Assembly (NCBI GenBank): GCA_028279585.1
Contig: JANQNL010000218.1
Span: 1-35,722 of the forward strand
DNA from: Thermoplasmatota archaeon
GTDB taxonomy: Archaea; Thermoplasmatota; Penumbrarchaeia; JANQNL01
Direction: 5' to 3'
DNA length: 35,722 nucleotides
Each line of letters opens with the position of its first letter. Position 1 is the first letter of the stretch. Position numbers and translations under genes: made by a program. The notes under the pieces are model-generated. The model did not search any database and had not been told where the DNA came from. It was given only the letters and a program-made list of their open reading frames with translations. Positions 20,301 to 26,127 of the stretch are shown here, one piece after another.

Positions 20301-21252
20301 GCTCGAAGTAACCGACAGGGTGGACCTGGTCGGTATCGATAACATGACAGTGACAGTTACCGAAGCAGTTGTGCCGATCTACCTGACCATAACTTCAGCA
20401 GGACCTGATGGCACTGGTGTGAACATCTCTACTGCCATCGAGATAACCTTCAGCCATGCAGTGGACCCAACAGCCTTCGAGACTGCCTTCGACATCTCAC
20501 CAAGCGTCTCTGGTCTTGTGTTCACATGGAGCGCAGATAACAAGTCTGTTGTCATTACTCACGATGACTTCGCCTACAACACGTCCTACGACGTGACCGT
20601 GGCCTCAAGCTTCACATCCCTCGACGGATATGGGTTCGCTGCAGGCTACACCGCGAACGCTTGGGACTTCACCACAGAGATCACCTCCGGTGGTGGCGGT
20701 GGTGGAGGTGGCGGTGGTGGCGGTGGAGGAGGCGGAGGAGGCGGAGGAGGCTCCGGCGGTAACGGTAGCGGCAATGGCACAGACGGCGATGGAGATGGTG
20801 GCACCACAGACCTGACACCTATGTTCGTCGTGTGCGGAATACTTGCATTGGTACTCATAATCGTGGCCATTGTGGTCATCGTCATCCTGGTCACCAGAAA
20901 GAAGAAGGATGATGATGAGGAAGAACCATCCGATGAGGAGAAGGAGGACAAGGACGCGGAGGACAAGGAAGAAGAAGAGGAGGAGGAAAAGTCCGACGAG
21001 GAGAAGGAGATGGAAGAGGATACACCGGACGAAGAGGTGGACGAGGAAGAAATGGAGGAGGAGATAGAAGACGAAGAACCGGATGAAGATGTCGAGGACG
21101 AGCTCGAAGAGGAGGAGGAAGAGGAGCTTGAAGAGCTTGAGGAAGAACCTGAGCTCGAGGAGCTCGAGGATGACGAACCCGACCTGGACGATGTGGACCC
21201 CGACGATGACGACGAGGAGATCTGGGACGACACCGATGTCGATGATGATTAG
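14365..21252 (+). CDS. Giant NosD-like beta-helix surface protein
   Basis: The start at 14365 is preferred because GGGGT lies 6 bases upstream and the TATA box predicts a transcript start near or after the alternative ATG at 14347. The product is 2295 residues. The N-terminal hydrophobic segment ends in FSGC (Cys26), a possible lipobox. Unassigned beta-rich domains span about 30-430. A first right-handed beta-helix (about 440-800) ends in NYYSNYGGYG. A second NosD/PbH1-type helix (about 805-1611) opens with YATIQAAVDASSAGDTIVIP and closes with GGNYWSDYMGADTDGD. Three Ig-like domains, a PKD domain (about 1911-2000) and a Big_5-type domain (about 2003-2108) follow. Then come 21 glycines, a helix (2153-2176) and a tail of more than 100 mostly acidic residues. 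Likely a long glycosylated surface fibre or glycan-binding protein; the substrate is unknown. Confidence 0.88.
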   Translation: MFQPKPWMLKTAFAVLIVGFLMFSGCITYIDPDNFEAPGEAVSGNQFQIVIEMSNNEHNQGINSDGDMHIYLQLPDHWVVNSIGATYTMDTTGDGVQDYTNTVTPAYSGAVSSLVDAEDDHTVWGYQQYNNVDSYSGTAKVTFLVTPYGDSGTYYIKWAAGTEYDGFWIAGDNVMTPDYMVQPYSFDQIPTTDEKHCRAINLHQLNFQTMSFGTGRHTATVTTPYWMNVTIPARARILSAEVDIVEVTGQTATDVNITIGSTSLVNPGDLAGTWNADLEAMIKAYLLTTVTTGGTIKIPILVNCTNDPTQVEITNLNVEYKRHFDVQVENSNPGLFTGETLKLNATAYEANGTQYTNTNTTYVTVDILANGQTVVNNATMNWNGAGTNWTYTYAIDHTVPSGSLLAIVKIMDNNGLVNFNYTWYDHVKLLNNVTVNTGTIYEYGTVIAPYASSNAFRNMNWIWGPGSHLYVVGNLSMSTVTGSSDGMFLLPIDIDDGRLFVENSTLPTLGAVDMDYGIFITRETPVTFYRQVVGIASTLKMYDGDIDFIKPLADVNFGAGRIWLFGCDVRVLRNETVIFSDAEGTLFANNNGDIMFEDNTILGAGDYLLYLNLVDVHFVDNFVYWNTPFATIVHVTGTTHPTPLNITGNTVEGTNIFFDAERTPVGSIIKDNIVTEMNTAFNIDDARGTNITHNYVEAANFAVVIQNNANWINMTDNKFTAGTPVVINTAGTNMLVKNNSFSGNIIDNAGATFDHNYYSNYGGYGTSSTPYKVIWGTTYYEGGNPTYTVGGTAGSVDTYPLTCIMVDGNSYATIQAAVDASSAGDTIVIPNGTFTENVLIGPGHGNHNLDLIGQGNSTIVKPTGMPNYAFTITGTPTQRYVNMTDFKIETSNGVRYVGDLDGGLLTRINFEGCNYNVMLEGAENVTVNESIMISQADAIRTTSGCNNITIKDNLIIGGTSLYLDGAGAPQIVDNTHVHNNTMINSRWETLDTIYRSVFADNYVSVLGWTGFGQQQVMYMTASRDNVFWRNTFSNNQNYDSMRLQFCNDIILAYNDQLAGENQYFIQQSDGIKVHNSTTTGGTDAVFLIQNSDDFEAKNNNVTIMEDMFNVQNSNNGIYHDNSANGADVGINFNNADNNEIARLDVRNLDSYGIFLDGSTGNTVHNCTIINASDGIVLEWGTNWIIDNEISHCEDGIFDIGNPVQVNIISNHIHNNTGAGISLQSAANTDIRLNEIYWNMDSGIYIDGRDGAWITNNTINFNNPEGIFVDGSDSLFFSNNTCNRNYAAGTLVQGSNDVWAKDCVFNHNGQFGLVGDQSTYLVAYRSRADSNGYMMEGAGFAWSMCQFGVPYFATANNNNGSSYYFGDCNIVAAVYSESHNPTKHGVVFDNTQNGQLFEMNMTRGGVFMIGDQLSEWNLQVDPTVFLNGKRVYHYFQDADMQVPSDAGQVILANCTNMTIGHLDLDDVSVGVQMGFSDNNSVNDSAIDEAMYGVYLYCSWFNDIRDNTFDGTSIVRTESTGIHLWRSYNNTIINNMVEFHEKGLYFNYTSNNTAYNNYFDNVMNADVNNTNDTWDMGAIVPGTSIIGGPNMGGNYWSDYMGADTDGDWIGDTIVPHGPGDNYPLAYDTIPPVLADLTMGNPTTGDQFAFNATASDDRGVVRVYVEYWFNSGPHTQLDLVLQSGITYAASISIPSDQTGYLNYTIWAEDARNSINTSEKSLLVIDNDMPWVVSVVAPSSVNVAEDIVITATLDDNIDVDSADLFYLLPGATQTTTPMTFSGGTWTITVPGHNLAGQMDFTVQFDDLAGNPNQSAQYQIDILDNIAPNVTIDAPLDAALLTGTETITVDALDGEGDLDWVAVWVGTTELYNGTPTANPFGTNWDTTTVADGTHTIKAITADEAGNLAMDVIQVTVDNTAPVAEAGPDQDVSAGTEVTFAGNGSTDAGPIQSYTWTFEYDGATQTLTGVSPTFTFDIVGVYVVELEVTDRVDLVGIDNMTVTVTEAVVPIYLTITSAGPDGTGVNISTAIEITFSHAVDPTAFETAFDISPSVSGLVFTWSADNKSVVITHDDFAYNTSYDVTVASSFTSLDGYGFAAGYTANAWDFTTEITSGGGGGGGGGGGGGGGGGGGGGSGGNGSGNGTDGDGDGGTTDLTPMFVVCGILALVLIIVAIVVIVILVTRKKKDDDEEEPSDEEKEDKDAEDKEEEEEEEKSDEEKEMEEDTPDEEVDEEEMEEEIEDEEPDEDVEDELEEEEEEELEELEEEPELEELEDDEPDLDDVDPDDDDEEIWDDTDVDDD
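20689..20751 (+). repeat. Uninterrupted 21-codon polyglycine run
   Basis: Twenty-one consecutive GGN codons (mixed GGT, GGC, GGA) encode a glycine hinge between the last Ig-like domain and the membrane helix. Mixed codon use suggests the run is maintained at protein level rather than being pure slippage of one triplet. Confidence 0.9.
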
Positions 21253-21260
21253 ACCGAGGG

Positions 21261-21269
21261 TTTAATTAT
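21261..21269 (+). promoter_or_regulatory. TATA box for the GT4 gene
   Basis: TTTAATTAT in the 76-base gap predicts transcription starting near 21292 and a leader of about 35 bases with GAGGT (21318-21322) ahead of the ATG at 21329. Confidence 0.45.
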
Positions 21270-21328
21270 CACCCAGCCGCTTCCAGCGTCTACGAGCGAG
21301 GCTTATCCAGCCTTACAGAGGTAGCTTG

Positions 21329-22411
21329 ATGAAGGTTGCGGTCTTCCACAACTACATGGATAACATCGGTGGGGCGGAGATAGTAGGTCTCACCATGGCA
21401 CGGGAGTTGAAGGCTCCGATCTATTCGACCAACTTCGATGATGAGAAGATAAGGAAAATGGGTTTCAAAAATACGAAGCTCATTTCGATAGGTAAGGTTC
21501 CGATCAACCCGCCATACAAGCAACAGATGGCGCTGCACAAGTTCAGAAAGCTCGACCTTGGAAAGCAGTTCGATTTCTACATCAACGAGGGGGATTGGGC
21601 AATGTCGAGCCTCGTCAATCACAAGCCCAACCTTTGGTATGTCCACTCACCTATCCGGGAGCTCTGGGACCTCTACGAGTATACAAGACAGAGCAACGTT
21701 CCCCCGTACAAACGGCCGATCTTCGACCTATGGGTCAAGTACAATCGGCATCTGAGCCTCAAGTATGTAGGGCATGCCCAGAAGATAGTATGCAACTCCA
21801 ATAACACGAGAAGACGTCTCAAGAAATTTCTCAAGGTGGATGGAAATGTCATCCATCCGCCTATAGAGACAAAGAGGTTCAAGTTCATCGAGACAGGTGA
21901 TTTCTGGTTGAGCGTCAACCGTCTGATAACCCACAAAAGGGTCCAACTCCAGATGGAGGCCTTCAAGAAGATGCCCAAGCAGAAGCTCATCGTCGTTGGA
22001 AGCTATGAACAATCCACACACTTCAAAGAGCATGCGGACTACATCCGTTCCATCAAGCCAGACAACGTTGAGATCCTTAACTGGGTATCGAACAAGGACC
22101 TCATCGGCCTGTATGGAAGATGCAAAGGGTTCATAACCACCTCCAAGGACGAGGACTTCGGAATGACTCCCGTCGAAGCAATGGCGGCTGGAAAACCGGT
22201 CATCGCTCCCAATGAGGGCGGTTACAAGGAATCCGTCATCGATGAGACCACAGGGGTTCTCATCGACGATATATCTCCATCCAAGATCATCAAGGCCGTC
22301 AAGACCATATCGAAAGGTCCTGGGTCATACCGTAAAGAATGTCTCAAGCAAGCAAAGAAGTTCGACACCAAGGTGTTCATCCGGAAGCTCAAGGACCATA
22401 TGGAACTATGA
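21329..22411 (+). CDS. GT4-family glycosyltransferase
   Basis: The start is the ATG at 21329, 6 bases after GAGGT (21318-21322); a TTG codon at 21326 is the alternative. The product is 360 residues, a normal length for GT4. The N-terminal Rossmann half carries the GGAE acceptor-side loop (IGGAEIVG). The C-terminal half has VIHPPIETKRF, FWLSVNRLITHKRV and the E-x7-E nucleotide-sugar motif EDFGMTPVEAM (Glu275 and Glu283), followed by GKPVIAPNEGGYKE. It probably adds a sugar from a nucleotide-activated donor to a lipid-linked glycan at the cytoplasmic membrane face. Its 3' end overlaps the convergent flippase gene by 6 bases. The specific sugar cannot be read from the sequence. Confidence 0.93.
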   Translation: MKVAVFHNYMDNIGGAEIVGLTMARELKAPIYSTNFDDEKIRKMGFKNTKLISIGKVPINPPYKQQMALHKFRKLDLGKQFDFYINEGDWAMSSLVNHKPNLWYVHSPIRELWDLYEYTRQSNVPPYKRPIFDLWVKYNRHLSLKYVGHAQKIVCNSNNTRRRLKKFLKVDGNVIHPPIETKRFKFIETGDFWLSVNRLITHKRVQLQMEAFKKMPKQKLIVVGSYEQSTHFKEHADYIRSIKPDNVEILNWVSNKDLIGLYGRCKGFITTSKDEDFGMTPVEAMAAGKPVIAPNEGGYKESVIDETTGVLIDDISPSKIIKAVKTISKGPGSYRKECLKQAKKFDTKVFIRKLKDHMEL

Positions 22412-23617
22412 CAGTTTCAATCTGACAAGCAGAATGCTATCGACAACACAGCATGCAAGCCAACCGCCGAGATAAGCTATCGCAGCTCCTGTGCTTCCAT
22501 AGGTCGGAACGAGCAAGACACAAAGGACCAATGCTATAACTGCTCCAGACACACCATCGATGGTCGAGTTTATGGGATGGCCACTACCTTCCCAGAGAGA
22601 TGCATAAGCAAGTTTTATCCCCATGAACACAGAACCTACTGCTAGTATCACCATGGGGGTGTAGGAGGCAGCATACTTGGATGTGAAGACAAGGACCAGT
22701 ACCCACTTGCCGAGTAGGAACGTCATCCCGCAAAGAACGACGCCACAAACGAGGATGACTATAATGCATTGGCAGAACAACTTGTTCCGTTCAGACCATT
22801 TGTTCATGTGAGCGATCTTGGGCATTGCGATGGTGTTCAGAACTATCGGGACGATACCCATTCCGAAGGTGACAAGGAACGAGGTCGAGTATACCGCAAC
22901 GACCTCGAAGTCCCATGTCCTCTCAAGGATCAGGACGGGAATTACCGTCAGGAACGCAAAGGCCATGGTCGTGAAGAACACAGGCATTGTGAACTTCATG
23001 ACCTCGAGCATGGTCTCTGCGTTCACCTTGCCCCACTTCACTTTTCGAACCGTTGGGATAACAAGCTCCAGGGCCACCAGGACCAACCACCCTCCGAAAG
23101 CATAGATCAATAGGACATTGGTCTTGGTCAATCCAAGAACTATCAGCACAACTATCAGGACCACGAACTTTAGGGCGCTCCTTCCCCCCTCAATGAACGA
23201 GATTTTGTAGTACTGCATCATCCCTCGGACAAAGGCAAGATAGAGTACAGGTAATGAATACCCAAGGACAACCAATGGATAGATCCATCGGGGCCAGTAC
23301 AGGATAGTGACCAAGACCTCGATGGCAACGAGGGTAATGGCAAAGACTACTAGGACGTTGGTAGAGTACCCACCCATCTTCTTGTCATCATCTTTGTACT
23401 TGGCAAGATATCGAGTAAGGGTAGTCGGAAGGCCAAAGGCGATGACCGTTGCTGCGAACGTAGCTACACTGATGACGTAGCGGATCTCACCATAGTCGCT
23501 TTTTGTCATCCACCTGGCAAGCAAGGTAAGGAAGAGGAAAGCAATGACCATCCCAGCGACCTGGCCTGACCCAATTGCAACTGCGTGTTTGACCATATCG
23601 AACTTTGGCAGTTGCAT
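22406..23617 (-). CDS. Polysaccharide flippase (Wzx-like)
   Basis: The product is 403 residues from the ATG at 23617. The frame stays open to 23656, but a TATA box (23639-23645, minus strand) lies inside that extension about 25 bases before 23617, so the shorter, near-leaderless start is favoured. About twelve hydrophobic helices are visible. The N terminus (VKHAVAIGSGQVAGMVIAF...ARWMTKSDYGEI) matches polysaccharide-transport/MATE-like flippases that begin with a membrane helix and a 'DYG' loop. It probably moves lipid-linked glycans across the membrane for transfer to surface proteins. It lies downstream of the GT2 gene on the same strand, with its own promoter, and ends tail-to-tail with the GT4 gene. 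Confidence 0.88.
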   Translation of the reverse strand: MQLPKFDMVKHAVAIGSGQVAGMVIAFLFLTLLARWMTKSDYGEIRYVISVATFAATVIAFGLPTTLTRYLAKYKDDDKKMGGYSTNVLVVFAITLVAIEVLVTILYWPRWIYPLVVLGYSLPVLYLAFVRGMMQYYKISFIEGGRSALKFVVLIVVLIVLGLTKTNVLLIYAFGGWLVLVALELVIPTVRKVKWGKVNAETMLEVMKFTMPVFFTTMAFAFLTVIPVLILERTWDFEVVAVYSTSFLVTFGMGIVPIVLNTIAMPKIAHMNKWSERNKLFCQCIIVILVCGVVLCGMTFLLGKWVLVLVFTSKYAASYTPMVILAVGSVFMGIKLAYASLWEGSGHPINSTIDGVSGAVIALVLCVLLVPTYGSTGAAIAYLGGWLACCVVDSILLVRLKLS

Positions 23618-23638
23618 AAAGCTCCATCCCCGAGGGAA

Positions 23639-23645
23639 TATATAA
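23639..23645 (-). promoter_or_regulatory. TATA box for the flippase gene
   Basis: On the minus strand this reads TTATATA. Its centre is about 25 bases upstream of the ATG at 23617, consistent with a leaderless or near-leaderless transcript. Confidence 0.55.
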
Positions 23646-23663
23646 CTGTGTTTCATCAGAGGT

Positions 23664-24593
23664 CTAGTAACCTTCCTTCTTCATCCTGGCAAGTATCTCA
23701 TTCATCTTCGGCTTTGCAGTAAGAGTACCCGCAGCGATGCACATGCAGGTCAGAGTTACGAACAGACCATCCATGAACCCATAAGTGAAGATGAACCGGA
23801 CCAGTTTGAAAGGAGCAGTAACATAGTATGACAGATACAATGGCTGGACCACCGTCTCCTCCTTGTCCTCGTTATCGAAGAAGTTCTTATGAAGATTGTA
23901 AGTGACCGATGTCCAGTACCCTTGTTCGTACTTCTGGTAGAGCAGGGCCTTCAAGGTCTTTCTATGGTGATGTACCACTTTGACCTTAGAGAGATAACGG
24001 ATCTTGTACATGTTCTTGGTCAGTCGGACCTTGAACTCAAAGTCCTCGTTGGACCGCATCACACCATTGAATCCACCAACATCATCAAGCACAGAGCTCT
24101 TGACAGCGAAGTTTTTGGTGTCCAGATGATCGATGTATCCTTTCTTCTTCATGTGGACATCCAGATGTCTCTGACCTGCCCTTTGTGAAAGGGTGGGCCA
24201 CAGTCCACCACCAGCACTGCTTTCATTTCCCTGGACCACATCCTCATCATCCACCAGGATAGGAGCGACCATCCTTTCTACCCAATCACGAGGGACCTCA
24301 CAGTCAGCGTCTGTCCAAACGAGGATGTCAGTGCGAGCACCTTCAATGCAGGTGTTCCTGGCAGCACCTCGTCCGCGGACCTTGCACTTGACCATTCGGA
24401 CCCGGTCATCCTTTTTCATCACCTTCTTGATGATCTTCAAGGTCCTGTCAGGAGACCGAGTATAGGCTACGACGACCTCATAGTCAGGGTAGGTCTGATC
24501 AAGTATTGAGAGTAGACACTTCTCTATCGTCCTTTCAGAATTGTAAACTGGTACGACAACAGAGACCTTGGGCTTGCGACCCTTTCGCTTCAT
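23664..24593 (-). CDS. GT2-family glycosyltransferase
   Basis: The product is 309 residues from the ATG at 24593. An in-frame extension to 24644 is rejected because a TATA box at 24617-24625 sits inside it, 27-28 bases before 24593. The GT-A fold is plain: VSVVVPVYNSERTIEKCL near the N terminus, the metal-binding DAD motif (TDADCEVP, first Asp at about 95), a GGFNGVMRSNEDFEF acceptor/ED motif and HHHRKT further on. One or two hydrophobic segments near the C terminus (FKLVRFIFTYG, FVTLTCMCIAAG) suggest membrane attachment. It probably extends a lipid-linked or protein-linked glycan. The flippase gene follows on the same strand. Confidence 0.92.
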   Translation of the reverse strand: MKRKGRKPKVSVVVPVYNSERTIEKCLLSILDQTYPDYEVVVAYTRSPDRTLKIIKKVMKKDDRVRMVKCKVRGRGAARNTCIEGARTDILVWTDADCEVPRDWVERMVAPILVDDEDVVQGNESSAGGGLWPTLSQRAGQRHLDVHMKKKGYIDHLDTKNFAVKSSVLDDVGGFNGVMRSNEDFEFKVRLTKNMYKIRYLSKVKVVHHHRKTLKALLYQKYEQGYWTSVTYNLHKNFFDNEDKEETVVQPLYLSYYVTAPFKLVRFIFTYGFMDGLFVTLTCMCIAAGTLTAKPKMNEILARMKKEGY

Positions 24594-24616
24594 CACCAAT
24601 GCTATTGGGAGCCCAG

Positions 24617-24625
24617 TATTATATC
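24617..24625 (-). promoter_or_regulatory. TATA box for the GT2 gene
   Basis: GATATAATA on the minus strand is centred 27-28 bases before the ATG at 24593, which implies a leaderless mRNA. It is the minus half of a divergent promoter pair. Confidence 0.6.
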
Positions 24626-24644
24626 TTTGCTCGAGCGAGGACAA

Positions 24645-24652
24645 TTATATAT
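24645..24652 (+). promoter_or_regulatory. TATA box for the GT-C-like membrane gene
   Basis: TTATATAT is centred about 28 bases before the ATG at 24677, again implying a leaderless transcript. It is the plus half of the divergent pair. Confidence 0.6.
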
Positions 24653-24676
24653 GGGTCCCACCAATAACAATGTCCA

Positions 24677-26059
24677 ATGATCGAGTGGGTGGTCAAGGTA
24701 GCTTTTCTTAGCCTGGTCTTTGCCGCAATGGTCGGCTTGCAGCGCCTTCAACTGAAAGACGATCAGGTCAAAGGGAGGCTCTTCAATGCACTTCTGATCA
24801 TCATCACAGTTCTCATCATGGTCATCTATGTCCGTGAGATAGTGCTGGACCATATCATTCCAGCTCCCTCGGACGAGGCGAACTATGTCCAGATCCTTAC
24901 AGATGTGGATGCTGGTAAAGAGCCCGTGATATCTGGTCCGGGATATGTTATAGCGTTAATGGTCCTCTACAACTTGACGGGCCTCAATTTTGCATCATTG
25001 AGCTCCTACGTGGGGATCATCGTAGCTATCACCCTCGTTGCCATCATCTACAGGACCTACAGGAAGAGGTTAGGACCCACATGGTCAATATCATCGATCG
25101 TTCTCCTTCTGTCGACCAGTTATTTCCTTTGGCCCATGATAGAAGGAAGACCTCAGCAAGTTGGCATGGGGTTGGTCTTTGGAGGAGTTATCCTATATCA
25201 CAGATACCTTGAGAACAAGGAGTTCCCACTCGCATTGAGCGTGGTCCTTGTCATCATCTTCTTCTATCACATCCTATCACTACTGGTCCTATCAGGTATG
25301 ATCTTCATCATATGGTGGTACTGGTTCTGTATGAAGAGGACCACAATTAAAAGCCTGGTTCTACCTGCGGTCCTCAACATCCTGTTCGTTGCGATGTTCA
25401 TGTCCAACGATCTGCTCTATGACCAGATGAACGGGGGTGTGGAATGGATGGTCCAGACATCATCCATGGGGCCCATTGCGAACTGGACCCTCCTTCTGAT
25501 CCTCATCCCGATCACGATGGCCCTCATCGTACCTGTGACCTGGGCTGTTGGCAAATATGAGCTCTTACCAAAACTGTTCAGCCTTGCTCGGTCCCACGCC
25601 AAGGTCTTCATCATTGGTATCGGAGTCCTGGCCGGACTTGCTTTCATACTTCAGTTCTTTCTCATTTCGGACATATACTCCGCCAAGTACCATGACAACT
25701 TCGGATACTTTATCATCATGAGCCTTGGGAACATTGGATTTGGAGCAGCTTTCCTGTACGGGTCCTACCTTTTCATCACCCAACACAGAAAAGAGAGCCC
25801 GTTCTTCACAGCATGTATCGCCCTCATGGTCCTGGGGGTCCTGGTCATCGGAGCTTCGCTGGTCCTACCAGAAGGTTTCAACAACTGGCTCATTAGGACC
25901 GTTAACTATTGGACCATGTTCGCAGCTCCGATAGGGGGTATAGCCCTGTTGAGGTCCTCGACTAGGGCCCCTTGGTTACAACGATATATCTTACCAGCTT
26001 TGGCTGTGCTGAGCCTCATCAACATCAGCAGGGACCCTGATCTGTTCGGGTACCCATAA
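24677..26059 (+). CDS. Multipass membrane protein, GT-C-like
   Basis: The product is 460 residues with roughly ten to twelve hydrophobic helices and no soluble domain. The first outside loop after an early helix contains PAPSDEANYVQI. An Asp-Glu pair there is typical of GT-C enzymes, which use polyprenyl-phosphate sugars on the outer face. EGRPQQVGMGLVFGG resembles the conserved second region of such proteins. I therefore infer a membrane glycosyltransferase, but the family is not secure and a polymerase-like or other membrane role is possible. It is divergently transcribed from the GT2 gene, and the sixth surface protein follows after a promoter gap. Confidence 0.72.
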   Translation: MIEWVVKVAFLSLVFAAMVGLQRLQLKDDQVKGRLFNALLIIITVLIMVIYVREIVLDHIIPAPSDEANYVQILTDVDAGKEPVISGPGYVIALMVLYNLTGLNFASLSSYVGIIVAITLVAIIYRTYRKRLGPTWSISSIVLLLSTSYFLWPMIEGRPQQVGMGLVFGGVILYHRYLENKEFPLALSVVLVIIFFYHILSLLVLSGMIFIIWWYWFCMKRTTIKSLVLPAVLNILFVAMFMSNDLLYDQMNGGVEWMVQTSSMGPIANWTLLLILIPITMALIVPVTWAVGKYELLPKLFSLARSHAKVFIIGIGVLAGLAFILQFFLISDIYSAKYHDNFGYFIIMSLGNIGFGAAFLYGSYLFITQHRKESPFFTACIALMVLGVLVIGASLVLPEGFNNWLIRTVNYWTMFAAPIGGIALLRSSTRAPWLQRYILPALAVLSLINISRDPDLFGYP

Positions 26060-26086
26060 TTTTGATGATGGTACTTATTCTGGGAA

Positions 26087-26097
26087 ATTATTTATAC
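26087..26097 (+). promoter_or_regulatory. TATA box for the sixth surface protein
   Basis: ATTATTTATAC is centred about 35 bases before the ATG at 26128, predicting a start site near 26120 and a very short leader. The in-frame ATG codons at 26062-26070 lie upstream of this box and are unlikely starts. Confidence 0.5.
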
Positions 26098-26127
26098 CTA
26101 GATAAACTACGAAGAACGGGTACGAGC

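Noticed and set aside
20646..21233. Ser- and Pro-rich minus-strand open frame
   Set aside because: It is the complement of the acidic tail and polyglycine run (GAG/GAA read as CTC/TTC and shifted to Ser). The same explains the open frames opposite 5738-6103 and 10286-10765.
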